DNA of 64,000 nucleotides, from contig NC_073693.1 of assembly GCF_029784155.1 (NCBI RefSeq), positions 22,232,002-22,296,001 on the forward strand, read 5' to 3'. The position numbers and the translations under genes were made by a program. Below are positions 34,701 to 43,024 of this stretch, in pieces (within the stretch, counting starts at the first letter, position 1; each line of letters begins with the position of its first letter). The DNA comes from Uranotaenia lowii (lineage: Eukaryota; Arthropoda; Insecta; Diptera; Culicidae). The notes under the pieces were generated by a model. That model did no database searches, was not told the origin of the DNA, and worked only from the letters and a program-made list of their open reading frames with translations.

Positions 34701-35064
34701 TTCATCGAACGGTTTAAAACCAGCAACGTTGTTTGATGATAGCAGCAAAGCTCTTAACAATACGTGGCGAACATGCCAAGTGGAAGCAAACATCTTCTGG
34801 AAGCGTTGGGTGAGAGATTACCTGCCGGAGATTACAAGACGATCCAAATGGCTAACGCCGGTGAAGTCTATCGAAATCGATGACATAGTAGTTGTTGTCG
34901 ATCCGAATCTACCAAGAAACTGCTGGCCTTTAGGAAGAGTGATATCTGTAATTCAGGGTAAAGATAAACAAGTGAGAGCTGCAATCATTCAAACAGCGAC
35001 TGGAATATACGAACGACCAGCTGTTAAACTCGCCGTGCTAGATGTTAGACGCGGAATTAAGTAA
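28705..35064 (+). CDS. BEL/Pao Gag-Pol polyprotein with two N-terminal PHD-type fingers
   Basis: One 2119-codon frame. Residues 32-77 and 110-152 each form a C4HC3 PHD-type zinc finger (CNRCGIWFHFQC and CPTC...CDDCDRWHHFKC). A charged coiled coil follows (about 319-357), then a Gag region starting RELPTFTGVPEEWPLF (about 486-650) and a Cys/His-rich nucleocapsid-like segment (about 712-780). Pol order is BEL type. The protease-like AFLDDGSSLTLME has its DDG near 833, and the reverse transcriptase has NHYVDDML near 1250. RNase H contains TFVDASELGYAAVVY near 1436, and an H2C2 zinc region lies near 1750-1800. The integrase core has VDYFGP near 1821, SDRGTN near 1887 and GGSWERM near 1935. The C-terminal segment contains NCWPLGRV. 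Protease, RT, RNase H and integrase act in the virus-like particle and at integration; the role of the PHD fingers is unknown. The ATG at 28705 is the first after the LTR. Confidence 0.96.
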   Translation: MKKSSSAQNEKATMGAVPKRGRSPMKTPTMTCIGTACRFPGSTTSMLQCNRCGIWFHFQCVGASDDALSRVWICNTCSLEPTDVLPKKGTKSKGKELPSSNSGKNANKHCPTCGGLDTDAMVQCDDCDRWHHFKCAGVTEAVADISWRCTSCENSKITQKHVSFIRDIPVLSTKPSIEIDSLSNTVVSSDNSRFLTVPITNIPPNVLTYTSMPASTFDLMNTYPPSQLVPTMCSAEFNSANPSYEYHTSNKSTAIATTTNVLVGSRTTSGIIPRVSTATETIASMQANDHRNNQFMGSTDQQNQKAPSSTKSSVRQRRVLLDLQKLHQEERLIEEEYKKKKEILNRRFDLMQEIASNSSSTTSIAETEPKKKVEDWLDRSIPEFTREARMEYRPLQQQNPCIQQQCSEDAQANENTHRHSAPLNQMIARMQPKPYVVNTYARPNMGKESFIPVQQSTPQRTTGFPHANIDNLNSFSNSHALARQAASRELPTFTGVPEEWPLFISTFYTTTSMCGYTQEENLLRLQKSLRGKAFDAVKCMLMHPSNVECIMSTLKMLFGSPEVIIHNLISRIQSTPPPRADRLETVIEFALVVKNLCATIVACQMDEYIYNVELVRELVDKLPTQFKVDWARHRRLIADTRLTSFCDWLYELAETISPIAMLSCQDSSANKVGRKVTGFLNAHSEPDEIDQPAYAWGKPDRGQPNTPPKSCNVCKGECNSLEKCKRFIEMSYKARWAAVNEFYFCKKCLGKHPRMPCKSQRICGTNGCLYKHHPLLHNPAKDTQGSTQQNPESSVVHRDCNIHHYTSNQALFRVVPVVLYGPNRKINTFAFLDDGSSLTLMESSLASELGVSGKVEPLCLRWTGNKTRQENSENITIEISGVNEMHKRYRLPEVLTVSNLDLFHQTLDMDEMRKRYSHLRGIQVESYEGVQPRILIGSNNANLGYVLKGREGKMHEPVATKTRLGWIVYGGAELGQQQFLGYHGAHRCSCQGEQCEVLHQAMQKYFSIDGLGITKPTTLVESKEDTRARRLLESMKRRKDGRFETRLLWKYDHFQLPESKSLALRRYACLETRMNKDPDLKASLYDKVKDYVLKGYIRKLTEAEIEEKNPRVWYLPVFPVFNPNKPKKIRIVWDAAAKSHGTALNSLLLTGPDQNSSLTDVLFRFRENRIAVCGDICEMYHQVLVAEEDQHCQRFLWRENPHDSKISEYVMQVMTFGACCSPSCAQFAKNMNAREYAGQYPRAASAIIENHYVDDMLIATETVEEAICLAKEVRYIHAQAGFEMRNWVSNSPEVLETLNGTSGNEKNLNYDAELSTEKVLGMWWCTISDSFTFKLSPKHEKELLSGECVPTKRQVLRTLMAVFDPLGLLSNLMIYLKILLQEVWRTSIDWDEKIPSNIFKNWLQWLAVLPKVQSVSVPRCYRSNINLEADTIVQLHTFVDASELGYAAVVYLRFEYHGKIETSIVAAKARVAPLKFLSIPRMELEAAVIGARLTASICKALSLNINQRFFWSDSRDVLCWIRSDHRRYSQYVGHRVSEILETTRIVEWRWIPSEENVADEGTKWQKPPELTNDCRWFNGPEFLHQNEAMWPVERNFQQPTTEELRKSVYCHEHISLPKILFDSSRFGSWNHLRRTSAMFNRFIQNIKNGINATAPLFGPLSGSEIQQGEIRMFRQAQQEHFAMEIKILSCKDLTQKGLPTTSNLFEFWPFLDSEGVLRAKTRIGACDVASMDTKNPIILPKDSHISWLIVQHYHVRFYHRNHRTVLNELKQRFRIIPKLASLYKKVQSACQVCKNMRAAPHPPPMSDLPVSRVSAFTRPFSYVGVDYFGPLNVTVKRSTEKRWGVLITCLTVRAIHIEIAHSLSAQSCIMALRNFMGRRGIPIQIVSDRGTNMIGASKELLLALKELNQDMIIQEISSPDTTWTFIPPASPHMGGSWERMIQTVKRNLNQISPRHQPTDEVLRNLLNEVENVVNSRPLTHLEMEDPESPVLTPNHFLLGSSNGLKPATLFDDSSKALNNTWRTCQVEANIFWKRWVRDYLPEITRRSKWLTPVKSIEIDDIVVVVDPNLPRNCWPLGRVISVIQGKDKQVRAAIIQTATGIYERPAVKLAVLDVRRGIK

Positions 35065-35121
35065 ACCACTAGTTGCTGTATTGCGGGGGAGTAAGCCACT
35101 AGTTGGCGTACTGCGGGGGAG
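35065..35121 (+). repeat. Duplicated 30-bp segment with two polypurine tracts before the BEL 3' LTR
   Basis: The segment CCACTAGTTG..GT..TGCGGGGGAG occurs twice in tandem (35065-35092 and 35095-35121) with few differences. Each copy ends in GCGGGGGAG, and the second abuts the 3' LTR. The G-run is the expected RNase H-resistant primer for plus-strand DNA synthesis. Confidence 0.8.
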
Positions 35122-35904
35122 TGTCGCGTCTCTACTAAAGCACTTTAGCTCGGGGAACTCAATGACAGTCGACATTCTGAGAAGGCGCAATTATTGGCGT
35201 AGAATAATGAGATCATCATAGCATTGCTCAAGAAAAATTGATAGTAGCCATTGCAAATTATCAACACGTTGTGTTAAGTACAAGAAGTTTGTAAATCTTA
35301 TTATATTTAGGCCTGAATCGGTAATTTAATAGCTTCACTGAATGAAATATTTAATTATTTATCATTAATTTGCATAGATTGTAGTCCGCCGGTGAAACAC
35401 ACAGTGTGTAAATGAAATAGTGCCAATACCACAAGATCGCTAAGCGTTTAAAACCAGTTGGTATGATAGTGTTATTTGGTTAGTAGAAAAATACTTATTT
35501 GCTAAATTTCATTAGTAGATGAAAGCACAAATTGATTACCACAAACATACTTACCCGTGAAATCTGAAATCATATTGCCGTGGGGGAGAATACTTACCGT
35601 AAATACTTACCTGGAACACACCACCTGTAAGAACAACCTAGAAAGAAGAAGTAATTATACTATCACTAAATCAACTTCATTACCTTCAGATACTGCTGCT
35701 TGCAAACTAATAAGCAGCTAGAAAGAGTTGAGAAGTTGAATGAGATAAGAAGAGCAGGAAAATCAATAAACGTAAGTTATTATTAAGATTATGTAAACAC
35801 AATTAGTAACACACAAATGAATTGTAATTCTAGGATTTTTTTAATACATCTACTATTAATCAAACGGAATCGTCTGCTGCCTCACTCAACGTCACAAACT
35901 CACA
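35122..35904 (+). repeat. BEL 3' LTR
   Basis: 783 bp, apparently identical to 27891-28673, followed by the target-duplication copy CCAAG at 35905-35909. Confidence 0.93.
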
Positions 35905-36330
35905 CCAAGACTTTTGACCCTTCGTCCAGATATTGGTCAGACACAGATTTTGCCCAGATTTTTTATCAGAGTGCCCAGATTTTACAGACTTTTGAAATTG
36001 AGTGATGAAATCAGTATTCATGTATCGGATTTGATCCTGAAGTGCCAGATTAGACTGAAAATCTCGCTTGTATTCATGGGTATTCTACCAATCATTCATA
36101 AACATTTTTTTTTGGCATGGTAACTGGTAGGAAACAGTGTTAGTTATGTAGTTCTCAACTCGAAAATAACCCGAATACCCAGCCCCCCCCCCCCTCCCAC
36201 CTCACACGCATCGAAAAACTTCTTGTTCAGTATCAAATTTGTGATCTTCCTTGTGCACAGACACACACAGACTTTTTTTCAAAATTGCCCAGATTTTTTA
36301 TCCTCAACACCTGGCATCCCTGCTCCTCAC

Positions 36331-36643
36331 TGTTGCTCCTATCACGTGTTTGGTGAAATTTGAATGGCCGCTTTTCGACCTATGATGAGAAGCGCAGTTG
36401 AGCGTTTTTGAAACGGATAGAACGACGATATTTTGAATTTGTCTTTCGAGAAAACTTCCTGCGTGTTCTGGTCTAACCGATCGATTCGTATCCACTTTAG
36501 GATCTTAATAAGAAAACCCGCCCTGGGGTCGGGATTCTCGCCGGGCAATCTCAACACGACGAGTGGTCCTCTATAGAGGTGGCGCTTAAGCCACTCGTTT
36601 CATGACGCGAAAACCGATCAGTGAGACGAATTACACTGCTACA
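36331..36643 (+). repeat. Left 1.73-kb repeat (5' LTR), second part
   Basis: This part matches 45991-46303 of the right copy and ends ACACTGCTACA. It is followed at once by further copies of the 8-bp unit CTGCTACA (through about 36663), which the right copy lacks. Confidence 0.75.
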
Positions 36644-36664
36644 CTGCTACACTGCTACACTGCT

Positions 36665-37195
36665 GCGCCCTAAACGTGTTAAAAGGCTGTTTTCAGACCA
36701 AAAAAGGTTCATGATTGGGAAATAGTACAATCTCGTCGAATAATTAAAAAAGAAACAGTTCTTGATCTTGTTAAGCTTATTTATTGATCTACCATTGCTT
36801 ATTAAAATTCAATTTCTCCGTTGACTATCTAGATTTGTACAGTAATTAATCACTTTGTTTACTATAGTTGTTCCGTTCAGTCCCTATAAAACATTGGTGC
36901 TAAGTTTGTTATTCGTTACTTATTAAATTATTTCTTTAATTATTTGTTGCTCCTTATTCCATTATTTATTTATTAGTTTATAGATTTTTGTTTACCTAGT
37001 TTAATATTTAGTCGTAAATTTCTTTTTTTCTTCATAATCCGTACTTTATTTCGTCATTTTTGACTTTAATAGAAAACAATCCTTGCGGAAAGGACATCTA
37101 CATTATATTTGGGTTACAAATTTCAAGTTTCCTTATAAAAAAAAAAGACTTGAACTAAATTAATTAAAAGTTATTTACATAATAATAATATAAAC
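36665..37195 (+). other. Gypsy element 5' untranslated leader
   Basis: About 530 bp of AT-rich sequence between the left repeat and the gag start, with no open frame. The sequence near 36665 (GCGCCCTAAACGTG) is only loosely like a tRNA-Lys-type primer site. Confidence 0.45.
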
Positions 37196-38971
37196 ATGGC
37201 TGCTAGATTTCCAAATGCGGATCATTTAACAAACGAGGAAGTACAATACGAGCTTAAATTACGCGGGAAAACGAAAGAAGCCGGAAGTGATTTGAAATCT
37301 CAACATAGACTGCTTAGATTGCTGTTTAAACAGGATGGTCAGGAAGGGAATAGGTATGAACCGCCGTTCACATTCGAACAAGAGATCGACATCGTTCAAA
37401 GTCGGGTTTATCCTCTTTTAGATTCACTGAAAAAGAGAGCGGATGCTCGGATTGCGTCTAGATTGTGGCATTATTACCACAGAATAGGTCGCACGAAACC
37501 CGGAGACGATAAGGGAAAAATGCTTAAAAGGGAGATTTTGGAAGAGATGGAAGTAGTATTACTGGGACCAACTGGTGAAGCATCAAATACACTATTAGAT
37601 CAAAGCGAGCATGAGGAGGGAACGGGGTTGAGTGAGCCTGGGGAGGGCGCAGAAAATTTGGAACGCAAAACCGGCACAAAACCGCGGAGTCAAATTCAAC
37701 CGCCTGAGAGTAAACCATCATATCAGGACCTAGAACGTCGCGTGATAGAACTCGAATCTTTAGTTCAACGGCTTAGTTCAAATGGGAATGGTCAGAATAC
37801 GATCACCAGGGAATCTCTAGTACAGTCAAGAGTTCGATCAAAAATTTCCGACGGTTCGGACACAGAGCAGACGGTTAAAGAGGTCAGGAGAATACAAGTA
37901 CACCCCACCCCCAAATTTCAAGAAGCAGATGTAGATACAGATCCGGATGATCCTAGGTTGCCCAGAAACAGAAGTTTACATCAGAGATTCACAAATTCTA
38001 GTCGTTATAGTGAGGATGATTACCCTACGAGTCTCGAAGGCGAGAGACGTTTTCAGAGAGGCTCCCGGCACGCTAGGAGGATTGAACATTGGAAGGTTTC
38101 ATTTTCCGGAGATAACAGAACATTGCCGGTTGAAGACTTCCTATTCAAACTGAAAAAGATAGCTAGTAGAGAGGGGATTCCGAAAAGTGAATTACTGAAA
38201 GACATCCATTTGGTCCTCGAAGGAAAAGCTTCGGACTGGTTTTTCACCTACATCGATAGTTTTCAGAATTGGTATCAGTTTGAGGAGAAATTACGGTATA
38301 GATTCGGTAATCCAAACCAAGACAAGGGGATCAGGTTAAAAATGCACGAAAGAAAACAACAGCGAGGGGAATCATTTATGGCTTTCCTGACAGACATCGA
38401 CCGTCTGAGTAATATGCTCAGCGTACCAATGTCTAGAAGGCAAAAGTTCGAAATAGTGTGGGATAACATGTGCCAACACTACCGATCTAAGATTTCAATC
38501 ATAAAGGTACAGAACTTGGATCACTTAATCGAACTGAATCATGGAATCGATTCTGAGGATCCAGTACTGCAAAGTTCTACTGAGCCTCGAAACTCAAGGC
38601 CTGTTTACAATGTGGAATATGGCCATTCGGATTATTCGGATCATTCTGATAGCGATGGGAGACAGATCGATGCAGTTGAAGCAAGGCAGGGAGATCGATA
38701 CCCAAGAACCGTTCGTAATAAACCGGACGGCAATCAAAATCAGGAATCATACAGGCCAAGATCTAACGAACAAATCCAGTCTCCAGAACAGGGCATTTGT
38801 TGGAACTGTAGAAGAAAGGGCCACAATTGGCGAAAATGTAACGAGCCAAGAATCATTTTTTGCTTCGGTTGCGGTGAAATAGGTCGGACAATCAGAAGCT
38901 GCGAAAAATGTCCTTCGAGGGAACGTAGACCATTCAGAATGGAGAGGGGAAACCGAGAAAGGAATGCATAA
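37196..38971 (+). CDS. Gypsy-type Gag polyprotein
   Basis: 591 codons starting at an ATG in an A-rich context (AAACATGG). It has an acidic/glutamine-rich N-terminal half with a predicted coiled coil (YQDLERRVIELESLVQRLSS, about 177-196). A capsid-like retrotransposon Gag region follows (WKVSFSGDNRTLPVEDFLFK ... WYQFEEKLRYRFGNP, about 300-390). Two C-terminal zinc knuckles come next. The first, CWNCRRKGHNWRKC (about 535-548), is canonical CCHC. The second, CFGCGEIGRTIRSC, has Arg where the zinc-binding His should be. An RR-rich tail ends at UAA. Gag forms the particle and packages the RNA. The last 43 nt overlap the pol frame. Confidence 0.93.
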   Translation: MAARFPNADHLTNEEVQYELKLRGKTKEAGSDLKSQHRLLRLLFKQDGQEGNRYEPPFTFEQEIDIVQSRVYPLLDSLKKRADARIASRLWHYYHRIGRTKPGDDKGKMLKREILEEMEVVLLGPTGEASNTLLDQSEHEEGTGLSEPGEGAENLERKTGTKPRSQIQPPESKPSYQDLERRVIELESLVQRLSSNGNGQNTITRESLVQSRVRSKISDGSDTEQTVKEVRRIQVHPTPKFQEADVDTDPDDPRLPRNRSLHQRFTNSSRYSEDDYPTSLEGERRFQRGSRHARRIEHWKVSFSGDNRTLPVEDFLFKLKKIASREGIPKSELLKDIHLVLEGKASDWFFTYIDSFQNWYQFEEKLRYRFGNPNQDKGIRLKMHERKQQRGESFMAFLTDIDRLSNMLSVPMSRRQKFEIVWDNMCQHYRSKISIIKVQNLDHLIELNHGIDSEDPVLQSSTEPRNSRPVYNVEYGHSDYSDHSDSDGRQIDAVEARQGDRYPRTVRNKPDGNQNQESYRPRSNEQIQSPEQGICWNCRRKGHNWRKCNEPRIIFCFGCGEIGRTIRSCEKCPSRERRPFRMERGNRERNA

Positions 38972-41900
38972 AGGGGAACCTCAGCATTCCAAACTTTGAG
39001 AAGGTTCCCAAAACACCCCAAAATTTCGATCCCATTAATCAACTACACACTATCAAAATAAAATCTCGCAAATGTCCCTACTTGAACGTTAAAATTTTCG
39101 ACACTGAAATAACAGCCTTGCTCGATTCAGGAGCGGGGATAAGTGTTATTAATAACTTAGACATAGCAGAGCGTTACGGATTACAACTTCAACCTACAAG
39201 GTTAAAAGTTTGCACAGCGGACAAAACGGAGTATAAGTGTCTTGGGTATTTAAATATACCGTATACCTACAAAAACTTGACTAAAGTTGTGCAAACTGTA
39301 GTTGTACCCGAGATCGCCAAACCGATCCTTGGATGTAATTTCTGGAGAAGCTTCGGTATAAAACCCATGGCTGATTTAGGATACGGACCGGAACAGATAG
39401 GTGAGTTCAGTGAAGCGGAAGAGGACATCACTTTCACCTTAGAACCCATCGGAGAGCTACCAAGAATAGCTACTTCCGGACCAGATCCATCGTTGGACGT
39501 ACCGACAAATGATATTCCGGAAAGAACGCCAGTACCAACAGAAGAAAACATAGAAATTGAACATGATCTCAATGCTGAAGATCGTCAAAAACTATTAGAG
39601 GTAATTTCAATATTCGATTTTACGAGCTCGGAAAAATTGGGAAGAACGAATGTCATTGAACATGACATTGTCTTGAAAGAGGGAGCTAAGCCCAAAAACC
39701 AACCTGTATATCGATGCGCACCGAATTTGCAAAGGGAAATAGAAGCGGAAATCGAACGATTTAAGTCCATGAACGTAATAGAGGAATGCTACAGTGAGTG
39801 GACGAATCCACTAGTCCCCGTAAGGAAAGCTAACGGGAAGATCAGAGTCTGTTTAGACTCTAGGAGGTTAAATAGTATGACGGTGAAGGATGCGTACCCA
39901 ATGCGAAATATGTTAGAGATATTTCAGCGATTGGAAAGCGCAAAATATTTTTCAATTATAGATTTAAAGGACGCGTACTTCCAGATTCCTCTCAAGAAGG
40001 AATGTAGGAATTTGACAGCGTTTAGAACCTCCAGAGGCTTGTTTAGATTCACGGTTTGTCCTTTTGGGGTTACAGGGGCTAGTTTTAGCATGAATCGACT
40101 AATGGATCGCGTGATAGGATTCGATTTGATACCTTTCGTTTTTGTCTATCTGGACGATATCGTTATCGCTTCCAAAACTATCCAAGAACACTTCCGCTTA
40201 ATTAAAATTGTGGCAGAAAGGCTTAAAACGGCTAATTTAACGATTTCACTTGAGAAGTCAAGATTTTGCAGAAAACAAATAAAATATCTCGGCTATCTTC
40301 TGAACGAGAGGGGCATAGCTATTGATAGCTCCAGAATTTCTGCAATTCTCGATTACGCCAGGCCAAAGAGTGTGAAGGATATCCGCAGGTTATTGGGTCT
40401 TGCTGGATTCTACCAGCGATTCATTAAAAATTACAGCCGGATCACAGTACCAATTACAGATCTGTTAAAGAAAGCTAAAGGTAGATTCCAGTGGACAGAA
40501 GAAGCAGAGGCTGCATTCACTGAATTGAAGTCAGCATTGACAGCAGCACCAATCTTAGCTAATCCTGATTTCTCGAAACAATTCACTATTGAATCGGATG
40601 CATCCGACACAGCAGTAGGAGCAGCGCTAGTACAAGAGACCGACGGGGTAACGCGGGTAGTAGCATACTTCAGTAAAAAGTTAAGCCGGACACAGCGAGC
40701 CTACTCGAGTGTGGAGAAAGAGTGCTTGGGTGTACTCCTCGCAATCGAAAACTTTCGACATTATGTCGAAGGCTCGAAATTCAAAGTGGTTACGGATGCT
40801 CGCAGCCTCCTCTGGCTGTTTACAATTGGAGCTGAGTCTGGCAATTCCAAGTTATTGCGCTGGGCATTAAAAATTCAGTCTTATGACATTCAGTTAGAAT
40901 ACAGAAAAGGAGCAAATAACATTACGGCGGATTGTCTGTCTCGCTCGATCGACTTACTCGATACATACGCGGACGACGATTATGAAGAGGAAGTCCAAAA
41001 AATACTCAGCAATCCCTCAGATTTTCCAGACTTGAGAGTTACGGACGGGAAAATATATAAATTTTCAAAACCGCAAAGTCGACACGAAGATCCACGATTC
41101 AGGTGGAAAATGTTACCACCAGAAAAAGAACGGGAGGCTATTATCAAATCCGAACACGACGTAGCGCATTTAGGACAGGAAAAGACCCTGCAGAACCTTA
41201 AACGCAGATACTGCTGGCCGGGAATGGCAAAGCAAGTAAGAACATTTTGTCGTAAATGCATCAAATGCCAGACTTCGAAAGCAGGAAATGTAAATGCGGT
41301 ACCACCTATGGGAGAGCAGAAGACATTCGTGGAGTATCCTTGGCAGTTTGTCACACTCGACTACGTTGGCCCACTGCCGGTCTCAGGGAAAGCTAGACAC
41401 ACTTGTCTTTTAGTGGCCACAGATGTTTTCAGCAAATTTGTCCTAATCCAACCGTTTAGAGAAGCGAAATCCAATTCATTGGTAGAGTTCGTAAAAAATA
41501 TGATTTTCCAACTGTTTGGTGTACCGGAAGTCATTCTAACTGATAACGGGACTCAGTTTACTTCCAAAATCTTTCGGGAGTTACTGGCCTCTTACAACGT
41601 TAATCATTGGCTCACACCTTCATACCACCCTCAGGTGAATAATACAGAAAGGGTGAACCGGGTAGTTACAACCGCGATAAGGGCAACTATCAAAACTCAC
41701 AAAAATTGGGGCGATAACTTGCAAACAATCGCATGTGCGATTCGCAATGCTATCCACGAATCTACAAAATACTCGCCTTATTTCATAGTTTTTGGACGAG
41801 AAATGGTATCCGATGGACGAGAATATCAACGCATGAGAGAACTGCCACCTTCGAGTAAAATTCCGGACAGTCCGCCACAAGAAACCGCACGCGATAAATT

Positions 41901-42207
41901 GTACGAAGAGATCCGGCAAAATCTCTCCAAAGCATACGAACGACATCGGAAATCATACAACCTGCGTTCAAACCCTGGCTGCTCAACTTACGTACCTGGA
42001 GAGACAGTGATGAAAAGGACGTTCGAGCTTTCAGACAAAGCAAAAGGATTCTGTGCCAAACTCGCACCAAAATATGAACTGGCCATAGTTCGGAAAAATC
42101 TAGGACAACACTGCTATGAGCTTGAAGACCTAACGGGTAAAAGACTCGGCGTCTTTTTTGGAAACCATCTCAAAAAGGCGCATTTACCAAAAACGACAGA
42201 ATTTTAG
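38929..42207 (+). CDS. Gypsy-type Pol polyprotein (protease, RT, RNase H, integrase)
   Basis: The pol frame is -1 relative to gag and is open from 38929, so it overlaps the gag end; the first in-frame ATG is 39082 (1041 codons from there). Residues below are counted from that Met. Protease ALLDSGAGISV has its catalytic Asp near 14. RT has LVPVRKANGKIRVCLDSRRL near 247-266 and FVYLDDIVIAS with YLDD near 355-358. RNase H has FTIESDASDTAVGAAL near 500. The integrase HHCC zinc region lies near 690-732 (EHDVAHLGQEKTL and CRKCIKCQ), and the core acidic residues are in TLDYVGPLP, LTDNGTQF and NNTERVNR. No stop or frameshift interrupts it, so all enzymatic motifs are intact. No chromodomain or envelope gene follows. 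Confidence 0.94.
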   Translation, partial: TIQNGEGKPRKECIKGNLSIPNFEKVPKTPQNFDPINQLHTIKIKSRKCPYLNVKIFDTEITALLDSGAGISVINNLDIAERYGLQLQPTRLKVCTADKTEYKCLGYLNIPYTYKNLTKVVQTVVVPEIAKPILGCNFWRSFGIKPMADLGYGPEQIGEFSEAEEDITFTLEPIGELPRIATSGPDPSLDVPTNDIPERTPVPTEENIEIEHDLNAEDRQKLLEVISIFDFTSSEKLGRTNVIEHDIVLKEGAKPKNQPVYRCAPNLQREIEAEIERFKSMNVIEECYSEWTNPLVPVRKANGKIRVCLDSRRLNSMTVKDAYPMRNMLEIFQRLESAKYFSIIDLKDAYFQIPLKKECRNLTAFRTSRGLFRFTVCPFGVTGASFSMNRLMDRVIGFDLIPFVFVYLDDIVIASKTIQEHFRLIKIVAERLKTANLTISLEKSRFCRKQIKYLGYLLNERGIAIDSSRISAILDYARPKSVKDIRRLLGLAGFYQRFIKNYSRITVPITDLLKKAKGRFQWTEEAEAAFTELKSALTAAPILANPDFSKQFTIESDASDTAVGAALVQETDGVTRVVAYFSKKLSRTQRAYSSVEKECLGVLLAIENFRHYVEGSKFKVVTDARSLLWLFTIGAESGNSKLLRWALKIQSYDIQLEYRKGANNITADCLSRSIDLLDTYADDDYEEEVQKILSNPSDFPDLRVTDGKIYKFSKPQSRHEDPRFRWKMLPPEKEREAIIKSEHDVAHLGQEKTLQNLKRRYCWPGMAKQVRTFCRKCIKCQTSKAGNVNAVPPMGEQKTFVEYPWQFVTLDYVGPLPVSGKARHTCLLVATDVFSKFVLIQPFREAKSNSLVEFVKNMIFQLFGVPEVILTDNGTQFTSKIFRELLASYNVNHWLTPSYHPQVNNTERVNRVVTTAIRATIKTHKNWGDNLQTIACAIRNAIHESTKYSPYFIVFGREMVSDGREYQRMRELPPSSKIPDSPPQETARDKLYEEIRQNLSKAYERHRKSYNLRSNPGCSTYVPGETVMKRTFELSDKAKGFCAKLAPKYELAIVRKNLGQHCYELEDLTGKRLGVFFGNHLKKAHLPKTTEF
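38947..38953 (+). promoter_or_regulatory. Probable -1 ribosomal frameshift site between gag and pol
   Basis: GGGAAAC is read as G GGA AAC in the gag frame, a canonical X XXY YYZ slippery heptamer. It lies inside the 43-nt gag/pol overlap, and slipping back one base enters pol. A hairpin with an 8-bp perfect stem, GGGAACCT (38974-38981) with AGGTTCCC (39002-39009), follows 20 nt downstream, after the gag stop. The spacing is longer than the usual 5-9 nt. Confidence 0.7.
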
Positions 42208-43024
42208 ACCTAAAGCTACGAAAATCTCAGATCGACCATTTAAAAAAAAACACCATAGAGGGAAAAACAAGATCGCAAAAGTAGGAACCAACTAATCATG
42301 TTACCTATCTATCGTACCAGATTCAATCAAAAATTTTTGGGAATGGTTTTGAAGTTAGTCCTAGGGGAAGCAGAACAGTAATTTGGAAAAAAACCTAGTG
42401 GCACATGTGTTGAATTCAAAACAGTAGTAGTAGGCTGCACGAAGAATGGAGGAGCTTGGCTATGACCTGGCAAGAGTTAATGCATAGCATGAATACTAAG
42501 CGAGCCAATAAGCGTTGATTCCCTTTCCCTAAGTAAGGAGGTCTACGAGAGAAAGAAGGAGCATGTACACTTAACTTTTTTTGAATTCCTCTACTGCCAA
42601 CCTAATACTATCTTGCAACTCTATCCACCCTCACATCGATTATAGTTAAACGAATGATGCACAAATAAAACAGCTATGCATCTTCAGAATGTAGGGGCTG
42701 AAGTAACAACTGACATACGACCAGACAAAAAACCGAAAAGGGTAAAATTTATCCCGAAACGGGCATGAGAAATCAATCCCTTCAACTGTACATAATTTGT
42801 AAATAGTTAGTAATAGTGATTAATTATAATTTCGCGCCTAAATTCTTAAAATTAGCCATTCGGCAGTATTCATCTTAAATTAATATTAGTAGGTAGTTAG
42901 TAGTACAGTAATCTTCTTACGGTTTTCCTATTTGTACGATCCCATCGATGTTATTTTTCCTGTAGCTGTTTTACATGTTTGAGTGGCAATCATTTCACCA
43001 GTAGGTAATCCTTGTAGGGTGTTT

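Larger units (their letters stand above)
27891..35904 (+). mobile_element. Complete BEL/Pao LTR retrotransposon
   Basis: The 783-bp LTRs (27891-28673 and 35122-35904) begin TGTCGCGTCTC and end AACTCACA, and I saw no differences between them. CCAAG precedes the left LTR and follows the right one, giving a 5-bp target duplication typical of BEL/Pao. A single uninterrupted Gag-Pol frame fills the centre, with a G-rich polypurine tract (GCGGGGGAG) immediately before the 3' LTR. All parts look intact, so it may be active or only recently silenced. Insertion is inside a hAT MITE. Confidence 0.95.
27853..36322. mobile_element. hAT-type MITE inserted in the left LTR, itself split by a BEL element
   Basis: Ends are CTGGGTTGCCAGGTG and, as complement of the right end, CAGGGATGCCAGGTG (13 of 15 identical). 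The flanks CTCCTCAC (27845-27852) and CTCCTCAC (36323-36330) are an exact 8-bp duplication. The right repeat at 45983-45990 carries a single CTCCTCAC, so it shows the empty site. Without the BEL insertion the MITE is about 455 bp (27853-27890 plus 35910-36322), non-coding, and rich in GCCCAGATTTT words. TSD length and CAGGG end assign it to hAT. Confidence 0.85.
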
